NCBI GenBank assembly: GCA_032718475.1
Contig: JAUCBJ010005284.1
Coordinates: 1 to 23,257 of the forward strand
Reading direction: 5' to 3'
Source: Nemertoderma westbladi
Taxonomy: Eukaryota > Xenacoelomorpha > Nemertodermatida > Nemertodermatidae
Length of the DNA stretch: 23,257 bases
In this document: positions 9,749-19,289 of the stretch, in pieces
Layout of the letters: the number at the start of each line of letters is the position of its first letter
Numbering within the stretch: the first letter of the stretch is position 1
Made by a program: the position numbers and the translations under genes
Notes under the pieces: generated by a model
Databases searched by the model: none
Seen by the model: only the letters and a program-made list of their open reading frames with translations
Told to the model about the DNA's origin: nothing

Positions 9749-11164
9749 ATGGAGAATAGGATATTGGATGCCTTAAAAGATTTGCAATTAAGTCCAGTTC
9801 CTAAGCCACTACCACAACCAGAAGGTGCAGAGGATAGTTATATTGACTGGAACGCTATAAAAGCACTAGATGATTTGCCAGAATGTATCTGTTCAACTGT
9901 GTCCACGGACAATGTAGTGCGTATTATATGTGATATATGTTCCAGATTTTACTTGGAAACAGGACGAAAGCTTGTTTCCCAATCTCTCGCTGCTGGATTA
10001 GTGTACAGGGGTGAAAAGGCAGTGCAAATAGTATCCGCTGAGGGAAATGCGTGGGTGAGATTGAAAAGCCTTGTAAAACATCATATAGGTTTAATGGATG
10101 GATGCGCCCACATGCAGGCTCTGTACTATAACAACAAATGTCGCACATATGAGAAACGTAGCCAAATAGTTATGTTTAATTTGGTTACACTTACAACTTG
10201 TTTGACTGTGGTAAAGGAGAAAGCAGCTGCACAGCATTACGAAACACAAATAGCTTGCTTGAAGTTAACTGGAGCAGATGTTGGAAACCTGGGCCATAGC
10301 AGGAAGAACGTGCCCCAAATACTAGATGCTGCAGCTACTGTAATAGATTTGACAGTTGAAAAGTATCTGAAGACGCCCTTAGAGTCAACTGGGTTAAGCC
10401 CACATTTCTGGACAACAGTGGATAAAAGTACGCCGGGCCGTACCACAAATCAGGCTATATTAATCTGCCCTGTTATCAATGGCAAACGGGAGGCTGTGTT
10501 TGTCAATTCCCCAAAAGTATATGATATATTAGACGATGAATTGACTGGTGGCAGTTTAACCAAGCTGTCAAAGGAGACAATAACGCAAATTAAGACTACA
10601 TATAATTTGGTCCCTGAAGATTTATCTCGTTTGGTTGGGTTAAGCGCCGATGGTGCCTACAGGTCAGCCTCCTTTAAGGACGTTTTAGCTGCGGAGTGTG
10701 GAGGGAATGTCGTTCCAGATTTTACTGTCTTGTGGGATGGGGCACACTTGATTGACCTGGTTGTCACCGACATAAAGTCAAGTAAGATTGGATCTTCTGC
10801 TAAATATTTGAATAGAGTTATACGCCGAACAAATATATTTAGAACTGATCTTAAGCATGGTAAGAAATTCGAGCAGATGATATTGGTGTCGAATATATTA
10901 AATCAGAAGCCACTGAATGCCTTAAGCTATTCCGACACACGCTTTACGAGTAGCTCATACAATGCTATGCAACGTGTTGAATCAAACTATGAAGTTTTTG
11001 CTACCACAATTATTGACTATGGCGGTGGTGACCTAGATACGGAAAAGAGCTACAATATCCGTGGACGAGATTATTTATTTGATCTGTGTGTAGTTCTGGA
11101 TGTCCTTCACCCGATAATTACGCTGATGCTACGCCTCCAAGATCTGCAGCTCCCTTGTTGGAAG
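9749..11164 (+). CDS. hAT-family transposase, exon 1 (N-terminus to RNase H-like core)
   Basis: This exon gives 472 residues from ATG 9749 to the donor AAG|GTCAGT at 11164/11165. Residues 61-64 (CDIC) with H111/H112 and H121 resemble the zinc-finger region of hAT proteins. The core follows hAT order: 'WTTVDKST' (first acidic residue D225), 'LVGLSADGAY' (D301), 'WDGAHLIDLV' (equivalent of the C-x2-H-r-l motif, H333, with the usual Cys replaced) and 'YSDTRFTS' (like the TRW motif, R398). It ends 'RLQDLQLPCWK', which continues in phase 0 into exon 2. The product would bind the element ends and catalyse excision and insertion with 8-bp duplications. The nearest described relatives are ZNF862-like/hAT-derived proteins. 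The exon itself is free of stops. Confidence 0.8.
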
Positions 11165-11610
11165 GTCAGTAAAAAAATATATTTGATATTTTATACTTTT
11201 ATTTTATAGTAACTAGCCTTGCTTTGCTTGATTAGTAGTAATAAATATAAATATTATTAAATTAATTATTACAATTAAATTATATATAACTGAAGAATAT
11301 AATCAGTAATTGTCCATCATGACAACACAAGGGGTGTTTTATTATTATTTATTTATTATATTATTTATTTATAATATATAATATTTATTTATATTATATA
11401 TTATTTATTTATATTATATATTATTTATTTATATTACCGGTAGGGTATATATTATTTATTTATATTATCCAATCTGCTAATTCTTGTTAGCTAGTATTTA
11501 AATTTATTGATAATAATAATTAACTCGCTAATAATACTCTCGGCTTTATGTATCTTCATAATTTTGTAATAAAATAATTTTCAGCAAATATATTAATTGT
11601 GTTCGAATAG
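11165..11610 (+). other. Inferred intron of the transposase gene
   Basis: The donor is GTCAGTAAA at 11165; the acceptor is ...TTCGAATAG at 11610. Both are phase 0 and restore the family sequence 'LPCWK' + 'IVRWIPRVRHQL'. Without splicing, exon 1 reads on to a stop at 11207-11209. A closer-to-consensus acceptor at 11584 (TTTTCAG) would meet an in-frame TAA. The intron holds a TTATTTATTTATATTATATA repeat with a period of about 23 bp (11340-11465). Confidence 0.65.
11340..11465 (+). repeat. AT-rich tandem repeat in the transposase intron
   Basis: There are four to five units of TTATTTATTTATATTATATA with a period of about 23 bp. One interruption reads ACCGGTAGGG. Confidence 0.85.
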
Positions 11611-12800
11611 ATTGTTAGATGGATTCCCCGGGTACGACACCAACTACAGGTAATTCAGGAGTCTCTTCATTCCGTGGAGATGGAGACGAGTTTCATACAC
11701 AAGCTGCCAATGCCAGTTCTAGAGAGACACATGGCAGAGATATGTAATGAAAAGAAATTCAATAACATAGAGCTAGACGACGGCTGGATTATAGTCAAAC
11801 AGACACAATCATTAGGAGGCGGCAAGATTGATATCTGGGAGATGAGAGAAGTGGCAGATTGTTTAAGTGATGGTCACTGTTTTGTCGATGACATAATAAA
11901 TTCATTGGACCGAAGAGAACTGATAATTAAAGACCAGACTCCACTAGTTTATGAATTATCCGAAGCATTCGACTTTACGATATATATAGACCTTCTTTGT
12001 GGTTATCAACCTGGTACCCACAGGCTTCAGCCCGTCCGACTGATTGGTGGCGAAGCCGCATTTGGTACTGCCGGTGTCTTTGAGTGGGACCGTGTATATA
12101 ATAAATTACAAAAACTTGACCTTGATTTCCCACTAGAGGAAATGTCCCATGTAAGTCTAGAAGACTTCAAAGCAGCACTACGGTGGCTGATGTGGAGTGA
12201 TGATAGTGAGGCAGGGCTATTACGAGTTTCGGTATTCATTAGGCCAGTGGGAAAAACACCTTCCGAAATGCCCATGTCAGCACCAATATCCATCCAGAAA
12301 ATCATATGTCTTCCACATCAGCAAGATGATCTAACAGATCAATATGAATTCGAATTCAGAGGGGATAAGATAAAGTACATTACCTACTTAAATGAGGCGG
12401 CCATAATCCAAAGTATTATATATATACCAATAAATCATTCTATACACGAGTCGGTAGAGTGGCGTGTACAGTGTATGATGTCCAGCTTGCAAGAGGGGGG
12501 CCGGAAGCTATTTGTGAAAGTGTTTATTCTGTGATGGGTACGCAAAGACAAGAGGGCGGTCAGTCAAATAAAACATTGGAAAATCGCACAAAATGTGATT
12601 GGATGCTTCCTGTTCCAATTGCCTGCCCAAACACTCTGAAAGAAATTGTGACGCTATATCTAAAAAAACATAAACCCCCAGTCCTAAAAATGACTGACCC
12701 AAGAACGCAGTTGCAGCCTGGCCATGGCTGCATGGTCAAGTTATCAAACGTATACAGACGAAAACTAAATATTTATTTGATTAAATTCGTCATTGAATAG
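11611..12800 (+). pseudogene. hAT-family transposase, exon 2, with a frameshift at a G6 run
   Basis: Starting in phase 0 at 11611 the frame reads 'IVRWIPRVRHQL', then 'FNNIELDDGWIIV', 'DIWEMREVADCLSDG', 'FDFTIYIDLLCG' and 'AALRWLMW', all fitting the region after the hAT core. This frame ends at 12534. From the G run 12495-12500 onward the conserved C-terminus is in the next frame: 'PEAICESVYSVMGTQRQEGG' followed by 'KTLENRTKCDWMLP', to a stop at 12798-12800. The shift falls exactly at GAGGGGGGCC, so it is a one-base loss (or assembly error) in the homopolymer. In total about 870 residues would be encoded. An ATG at 11680 is internal and is not a start. Whether the copy is functional depends on the true G count. 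Confidence 0.72.
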
Positions 12801-12890
12801 TAATACTGAATCAACATAGACTTAAATTCTATGCAAATTTTGCCTATTATTAATCTACGCCTATTTGCAATAGGGAAAGAGGATTGAATT

Positions 12891-12908
12891 GGGGGGGGGG
12901 GGGGGGGG
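12891..12908 (+). repeat. Poly-G tract (18 G)
   Basis: A run of 18 G just 5' of the 175-bp MITE. A similar run of 17 G follows the MITE at 13135-13151. Confidence 0.9.
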
Positions 12909-12920
12909 TGTAGTGTTGAT

Positions 12921-13095
12921 CAGGGATGGCATAACAAAAACGAAACAAAGCATAGTTGCTAATAATGAAACGAAAAAATAATGTAAGGTAAAAATGCCAA
13001 ACGAAATAAAAACACAAGCAAATAACGAAACAAAATAATATAAGTTTCGTTTTTTTCGTTTTTTTCTTTTGTTTCATTTCGTTATGCCATCCCTG
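12921..13095. mobile_element. 175-bp hAT MITE nested in hAT-2
   Basis: The ends CAGGGATGGCATAAC... and ...GTTATGCCATCCCTG are inverted; CAGGG is a common hAT tip. The flanking 8-bp duplication is GTGTTGAT (12913-12920) and GTGTTAAT (13096-13103), differing at one base. The interior is A-rich with repeated AACGAAAC/AAACGAAA words. It encodes nothing; the minus-strand Lys/Leu/Phe-rich frame is compositional. Confidence 0.9.
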
Positions 13096-13262
13096 GTGTT
13101 AATTTTATAGATGATTTTAAATTTTGTGGTTTGAGGGGGGGGGGGGGGGGGCTTTTCTGTTATAACGATTTTTATTTCACTTTAAGAATGATGTAGTCCT
13201 ACTCTACTTGCACTATACCATTAGAAGTTTAATAAATAGAAGGCCAAGGGGTTTGGAGGGGA

Positions 13263-13780
13263 GGGGGGGGGGGGGGGGGGTAGTAGAGTCAGGATTGTAA
13301 TTTGTTTAAATACAGTGTAATTGTCAATGATTCTCGGAGGGCGGGGGGGGGGGGGGGGGGGGGGGGGAATAGAGGTAGGTTTGTAATTCGTGTAAATACA
13401 GTATGTAATAATTGTCAATAATTATCTTATCTTATGATTTATTTTTTTATGTGTTATTTATAATGCATTTTCTACATTCTTCTATCACTTAAGGGAGGGG
13501 GTGGGGGGGATAGAGGTAGGTTTGTAATTCGTGTAAATACAGTATAGGCCTATATGTTATAATTGTCAATAATTCTCTTATCTTAGGATTGATTTTTTTA
13601 TGTGTTATATAATGCATTTTCTACATTCTTCTATCACTTAAGGGAGGGGGGGGTGGGGGGGTAGAGGTAGGTTTGTAATTCGTGTAAATACAGTATGTAA
13701 TTGTCAATAATTATCTTATCTTAGGATTGATTTTTTATTTAATGTGTTTAATGCATTTACTACATTCTATCAGTGTAATT
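13263..13780 (+). repeat. G-tract minisatellite (units of about 141-151 bp)
   Basis: Each unit has a G-rich head and a body starting TAGAGGTAGGTTTGTAATTC (13370, 13511, 13662). A diverged unit starts at 13281. G runs reach 18 (13263-13280) and 25 (13343-13367). In later units the G head is broken by T (GGGAGGGGGTGGGGGGG). Poly-proline open frames on the minus strand come from these runs. Confidence 0.88.
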
Positions 13781-13959
13781 CTTTGTTATTCTGAACTCTA
13801 CTTGAGAAATACATCAATACTTTCGAATTTAATTATATTAACCAAACATATTGGAATTAATGCGATTACTAAAATTATGTTAAAATTGCTCGCTAAAATA
13901 TGACCTGATAAAAGTAAAATAAATAAGTAAATAGATTGCATCGAGTTATAAAATAATGA

Positions 13960-14335
13960 AATAACAGTTGTCCATCGTAATGCAGAACATCGTCCCGTGA
14001 TAAGCGACCTCCACGTCTGAATTTAACAACTTTTATTTTTGAGCTATTGACTGTTAGGTCGTGGTCTCTGCAGTAGTCAAGTAATGCATCGAGTCCAATC
14101 TGAACTTGCGCAATGGAATTTCTACAAATAACTAGATCGTCCGCATACATGAATATAAGGCATCCAGTTGCTATAATAACTGCAGGGAGGTCGGAAACAA
14201 ACAAGATGAATATGAGAGGGTATAGCTCAGTAGCATGTCACCTTGAATAACTCCAATGGTCTGTGTGATCGGTTCCAGAACATAAATCCCAATTAATATA
14301 CAAACAAAGTTTATTGCTAGTATAGCTACATTTTT
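13960..14335 (-). pseudogene. Non-LTR (LINE) reverse transcriptase fragment
   Basis: On the minus strand 'TIGVIQGDMLL' (motif B, G.xQGD) at about 14235-14265 is followed after a frame change by 'FVSDLPAVI' and 'IFMYADDLVI', with the YADD catalytic motif at about 14140-14151. Then come 'LLDYCRDHDLTVNSSK' and 'KVVKFRRGGRL', the segment that usually follows in LINE polymerases. Both ends are missing and at least one frameshift is present. It lies in the right interior of hAT-2, in a different orientation from its transposase, so it is probably a dead insertion. The clade is not assigned. Confidence 0.78.
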
Positions 14336-14435
14336 TCTGGCGCACATCAATTTATAGAGTTCAGAGTGTTGTCGCGGCGCGATTTCCAATATTACTAGGC
14401 GCAGCGCGATTTTCATAATATCTGGCGCGTTATCC

Positions 14436-14577
14436 GGCGCGCTTTTTGTAAGGATTCCACTAGGGGCGCCAGGATTCTAAATGCGCGCCACACGCCCCTG
14501 TTCCTTCGCGCCAGGATCCCAAATGCGCGCCACACGCCCCTGTTCCTTCACGCCAGGATCCTAAATGCGCGCCACAC
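14436..14577 (-). repeat. hAT-2 right subterminal repeats (three 42-bp units)
   Basis: AAATGCGCGCCACAC, the inverse of the left-end word, occurs at 14479, 14521 and 14563 (period 42), or at 14478 for the slightly variant first unit. GGCGCGCTTTTTGT at 14436 is a direct copy of 9268. The right end has one unit more than the left. Confidence 0.85.
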
Positions 14578-14619
14578 ATGTCAGCATGTTGAGCAAACTC
14601 TACATAAATTCCAACCTGG

Positions 14620-14746
14620 GGGGAATGGACTGAGAATGATGCAAGGAGTTCTGTCCGCGACCAGGATATAACTCCGGCTCCAGTCAAACTCCGGCAATTT
14701 TTTTCCACTCCGGCTCCGGCAAAATAAAAACTCCGATCGAGCCCTA
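14620..14746 (-). mobile_element. Truncated family 1-like end next to hAT-2
   Basis: Read on the minus strand from 14746 it starts TAGGGCTCGATCGGAG, the family 1 left tip. CCGGAGCCGGAG words follow, spaced differently from copies A, B, C and E. No partner end is found to the left and no duplication can be assigned, so this is a solo or subfamily end. Confidence 0.65.
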
Positions 14747-15187
14747 CATACAGCTAGTCATTATTCATTCAGACATGCCGTATCTGTAGCATAGACATAG
14801 GCCTATAGGACCACAGTACGTAGTATGTAATAAAGTAGAACGTAGTAGGTAGTACATAAATACAAGGACTAGGCCTACTGAAGTAGTCTTTAATATTCTT
14901 TCTATAATTCATATTGTAACATTTGAGTAATTTCAAAAAATGTACCTGTGTACACTTTACTTGACAACAAAAATTTACATGCAGTGTTTCTTAAGTAGTT
15001 GTTTCGTAATGTTACACTTTTGGAATAAAACAACGTACCTACTGTGTATTTGTTGCATTTGTCTTTATTAAGGTTTTCCGTCTCCGCATCCTTATTTTCA
15101 TTTCACCCACCCACAACTTTCGTTCGTTTAAGTAAACTTGGATTAGTGCAGCTGCAGTATTATAGATAACCGAATAAACTACAGGTA
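14747..15187. other. Intergenic, no gene seen
   Basis: This is AT-rich sequence with GTACGTAGTA/TAGGCCTA words. I see no open frame, RNA or element end. It ends with CTGTACAG (15188-15195), the duplication of the next element. Confidence 0.5.
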
Positions 15188-15195
15188 CTGTACAG

Positions 15196-16957
15196 TAGCC
15201 TAGCGTTAGACCGGAGCCAGATTTTTGCCGGAGCCGGAACCGGACCGGGTAAATTCCAAAAGTACCGGAGCCGGAACCGGAGCCGGAACCGGAGCCGGAC
15301 CGGGTAAGTAAAATAAAAAAAATATATTGAGGCCTGGTACTGTGGTATGACTGTATGACATACAGGCAGACAGACAGATAGGTACCGGTACCACTGTCAG
15401 ACTGTATTACAGTAGCCTAGGGCCTATGACCTGGCATGTTGCAGTTCTGCAGTTCAGCAGTTAGTCCACTACACAGCTACATTTAGTAAGCCAACTTCTG
15501 CACTCTCTGACTTTGTTTTTACTCATAAACGAGTACATTTATTTGTCTGGTAGTTTTATTAGATAGGCCTATTACAGTAACAACAGAACAACTATGCAAT
15601 ATAAGAATGGTTGATCTGTTGAGTTGATACCATCAACCAGTTAACCCAGTACCGGTAGATCTATGTAGAGGCAGAGAGGTATACTAATACTAGCACTAGG
15701 GTAGTGACAGGCTAAGCAGAGTGCTTAGTTAGTACAGTCTGACAGTACTGTATAGCTGTAGGTACTAGTGTACTGACTCTAGCCTCAGCCTGGCACCTGG
15801 TAGGCCAGTACATCAGTCAGTCAGTATTAGCGTTAGACCGGAGCCAGATTTTTGCCGGAGCCGGAACCGGACCGGGTAAATTCCAAAAGTACCGGAGCCG
15901 GAACCGGAGCCGGACCGGGTAGGTAAAATTTAAAAAAATATATTGAGGCCTGGTTGCTGGTGCCTGGCAGCCTGGTATGACTGTATGACCTAAAGGTACC
16001 GGTACCACTGCTGCGCTGCACTGTCAGACTGTACTATAATACGACCTGGCATGTTGCAGTTAGTCCACTACACAGCTACATTTAGTGAGCCAACTTCTCC
16101 ACTTTCTGACTTTGTTTATACTTTATACTCATAAACCAGTACATTACGGTCTGACGGTAGTCGGGTAGTTTTATTACATATTAAATCTAACAAAACAACA
16201 GATCAACGACAGAACGATGCAATAGACAGATAGAAGAATGGTTGATAGCATCAACTCAGTCTGCCAGTAGATCTGTAGATGTAGACAGGTAGAGGTATAG
16301 TATAAGGTACTAGTACTAATACTACTGTACTAGGCAGAAGGCTAGACAGAGTCAGAGAGTGAGTAGGAAGTACAGTACCGGTACTGTAGGTACTAGTGTA
16401 CTGACTGGCCTGTCTTTGTAGCCTCAGCCTGGCACCTGGTAGGCCAGTACAGCAGTAGGCAGTGTAGCTGTCTGGCTGTACTATGATGGACTAGACTATA
16501 CTGCTAGATGACTGTGACTGTGGACAACTGACAGACTGATTGTGCATTGTACGTACATCTGTACATTGTGTGTCTCTGTCTGTCTTTTACAGTTTTATAC
16601 TGGAGCTCCGGTCCTCCGGTCATATTTTAGCCGGAGCCGGACCGGAACCGGAGCACCATTTTCTGGGCCGGATCCGGACCGGAGCCGGAGCTCCGGTCTA
16701 ACACTAGTCAGTATGCAGTGTAGCTGTATGCTGTACTATGACAGTATGATGGAATATGGAATAGATTACCAGTACTGTGACTGTGGACAACTGATTGTGC
16801 ATTGTACATTGTGTGTCTATCAGTCTATGTCTGTCTTTTACAGTTTTATACTGGAGCTCCGGTCCTCCGGTCACATTTTAGCCGGAGCCGGACCGGAACC
16901 GGAGCACCATTTTCCAGGCCGGATCCGGACCGGAGCCGGAGCTCCGGTCTAACACTA
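15196..16957 (+). mobile_element. Family 2 hAT-type element, outer copy
   Basis: The left end reads TAGCC then TAGCGTTAGACCGGAGCC (from 15196/15201); the right end is GCTCCGGTCTAACACTA at 16957. CTGTACAG lies on both sides (15188-15195, 16958-16965), an exact 8-bp duplication if the extra TAGCC belongs to the element. Removing the inner copy and one GTCAGTAT leaves about 875 bp. The ends carry CCGGAGCCGGAACCGGACCGGG repeats. No protein is encoded; Arg/Ser/Gly-rich frames over the right end are repeat artefacts. Confidence 0.85.
15828..16706 (+). mobile_element. Family 2 hAT-type element, inner copy inserted in the outer copy
   Basis: It starts TAGCGTTAGACCGGAGCC at 15828 and ends GCTCCGGTCTAACACTA at 16706, flanked by exact GTCAGTAT (15820-15827 and 16707-16714). 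It is 879 bp and collinear with the outer copy over its whole length, so the family inserted into itself. It shares the GCCGGAGCTCCG(A/G)TC right-end block with family 1. Confidence 0.92.
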
Positions 16958-16965
16958 CTGTACAG

Positions 16966-17365
16966 TATAACAAGCAGATCTTATGTTTTATACCAGTCAG
17001 CCCGGTCAGCCATTCCAAGCAAAAGTAAACCTTTTGGTGTAAAATGAAAGTACTTAGAAATTAATTTCTTTTGTATTGAGTGTGTAGCACACATATTGTG
17101 CTTCATAAAACTGTTTTCAAATGTTCCATAACCCTAGCCAATTTTTTTTTAAGGCGTCCGCAAAATGTGATTTAAAAAATGCCAAAAATTCAATATTTTT
17201 GGGATTAATTACATACAAACCAAAATGGCATGATAATTACCAAACTGGCAATGCCATATGTTTTTCAGAATCTTATATCTATGTAGTAATTAGCCATGTC
17301 GGTTAAATAATATACAACTAATAAATATTTTTCTAATAGCATTGTAATGAGTGGATGGAAAATAT
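16966..17365. other. Intergenic, no gene seen
   Basis: AT-rich sequence. A 61-residue plus-strand frame (17121-17306) has no recognisable features. CCAAAATGGCAT and CAATGCCATATG form a weak inverted repeat around 17220-17260. Confidence 0.45.
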
Positions 17366-17894
17366 GTCACGACCGTTACGCAGAAGAACAAGTTTTTCCA
17401 ATATCTCCATATCCCCGGCAGTAATGGTTATAATCTTTTATATCTATCGTTAGGTGGTTCGTATCAATTGTTTGAGTCATATAGTTTAACTTGACTATAT
17501 GTTCCAGTTGTAGTAATCAGCGTAACGGTCGTGACATTAACATGTGGGAAATGGGAATATTAGCATAGCATGTATAATTCAAGGAGCGAAAGGTCGTCTT
17601 TTTTACTCTCTATTTAGATTACATTTTGGAATATGATTCCACACAAAGTGATAATTGTAATATTGGGTGTACAAAGGTTTCTTCTTAACCTATAATGTGC
17701 CATAACAGCACTTATGACCGTAACGGTTGTGACACAAATGACAAACCTTAGGAATCATTATTATACAGTATAAATTAATTTGTATCATTTATGATACCAC
17801 TGCTGCAGTGGGATGTAATTATAATTATACTGTAATCAGGTAGTACACATAATAACCAAAATATCAGCTTACAATACTACATAGAACATTTTAC

Positions 17895-18840
17895 TTGTGA
17901 ACGAAGAGTTTACTTGCACTTTTCATTTCAGCACCAAAAATGGTAGGTATGTTCAACCAGTCAACTGCGGAATTTAAAAAGCCTTCCATTGAAATCGGCG
18001 TACCAGAACAGCAGGAAAACTGTATGTAATAGAGAAAGAAACACCATTCGTACAATTCTAGTTGTTTTCACTAATTTGAAAAATGCTGGTTACTTGCACC
18101 AAAAATGGTAGGTCAGTAGATGTGTTCAACTGCGGAATTTAAAAAGCCTTCCATTGAAATCGGCGTACCAGAAAACCTGTATGTAATTGAAATAAGCACC
18201 ATTCCTGCAATTCTACTTGTTTGAACTAATTTTAAAAATGCTGGTTACTTGCACTTTTCATTTTAGCACCAAAAATGGTAGGTCAGTAAGTGCGTTCAAC
18301 TGCCTGACTGCGGAATTTTAAATGCCTTCCATTGAAATCGGCGTACCAGAAAACCTTTATATAATTGAAATAAATACCATTCCTACAATTCTTATTGTTT
18401 TCACTAATTTGAAAAATGCTGGTTACTTGCACTTTTCATTTTAGCACAAAAATGGTAGGTGTGTTCAACTGCGGAATTTAAAAAGCCTTCCATTGAAATC
18501 AGCGCACCAGAAAACCTGTATGTAATTGAAATAAACACAATTCCTACAAGTCTAGTTGTTTTCATTAATTTGAAAAATGCTGTTTACTTGCACTTTTCAT
18601 TTTAGCACCAAAAATGGTAGGTGTGTTCAACTGCGGAATGTAAAAAGCCTTCCATTGAAATCAGCGCACCAGAAAACCTGTATGTAATTGAAATAAACAC
18701 CATTCCTACAAGTCTAGTTGTTTTCATTAATTTGAAAAATGCTGTTTACTTGCACTTTTCATTTTAGCACCAAAAATGGTAGGTGTGTTCAATTGCGGAA
18801 TGTAACAAGCCTTCCATTAAAATCAGCGTACAAGAAAACC
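17895..18840 (+). repeat. Minisatellite of about 165 bp, six units
   Basis: The landmark GCACCAAAAATGGTAGG starts at 17931, 18096, 18266, 18445 (one base shorter), 18605 and 18767, giving periods of 160-179 bp. Each unit has AAAAAGCCTTCCATTGAAAT and GTACCAGAAAACCTGTATG in variants. The second unit lacks TTTTCATTTTAGCAC, a deletion between two GCAC direct repeats. Units 4-6 share AGCGCACC or AGCGTACA in place of GGCGTACC, so they form a younger subgroup. No frame runs through the units. Confidence 0.9.
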
Positions 18841-19289
18841 TGACTGAAATCGATAGCAATACCTAACTTTAATACCTTACCATTTTTTGAAATTCAGATT
18901 TATGTGAAAATCGATAATGTCACAACCGTTACGAAACTATGTCACGACCGTTACGCTGGTTAATTGATTGCCACATTCTCTAATGATATTATATTGCCAT
19001 ACTGTTAATTTCATTTTAAACTCTATCTATTAACATGTTAGTCTGACATAAGTAACGCTAAATAAGTACAGTAAATTCGATAGAAATTTATAATGTGTAG
19101 GAGTCTCTAAAAAGCTTGTCCATTTCAGTCACGACCGTTACGCCAACTTTAAACTGGAATACAATCAATAAAACTTAATGTATTCCAGTGCGGTTTCGAT
19201 TTTATTAAAGGTCCATATCTTAGGATTATATCATAGTAATATATTTTCAATATCATTCTTCCATGTGCCCTTAGAATACTCATTAATAC

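Larger units (their letters stand above)
8161..14619 (+). mobile_element. 6.5-kb hAT element (hAT-2) carrying a transposase gene
   Basis: It begins CCAGGTTGGAATTTATGTAG at 8161 and ends with the inverse CTACATAAATTCCAACCTGG at 14619. The inverted ends continue through AGAGTTTGCTCAACATG and then GC-rich 42-bp repeats (two units left, three right). Between them a plus-strand hAT transposase gene spans 9749-12800. No exact 8-bp duplication is seen: GGCATGGG lies left, and the nearest right-hand match is GGAATGGA two bases beyond the tip (6 of 8), so one flank may have changed. Later additions inside are a 175-bp MITE, G-tract minisatellites and a reverse transcriptase fragment. Confidence 0.85.

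Noticed and set aside
11619-11747. 43-codon small frame starting ATG 11619
   Set aside because: It is out of frame with the conserved exon 2 sequence that overlaps it.
11674-12534. 286-codon frame as a separate gene starting at 11674 or 11680
   Set aside because: The frame is open upstream to a stop at 11608-11610, and the upstream codons continue the hAT sequence from exon 1 in phase 0. It is exon 2, not an independent gene.
13221-13418. Poly-proline minus-strand frames
   Set aside because: They read through runs of 18-25 G; no other sequence supports a protein.
8153-14629. 8-bp target duplication for hAT-2
   Set aside because: The directly adjacent octamers GGCATGGG and GGGGAATG do not match; a 6-of-8 match appears only with a two-base offset, which is too weak to claim.
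16542-17047. 136- and 81-codon plus-strand frames with duplicated 'LQFYTGAPVLRS' segments
   Set aside because: The duplication is the repeated right end of two family 2 copies, one nested in the other; the frames run through a target duplication and the TIR.
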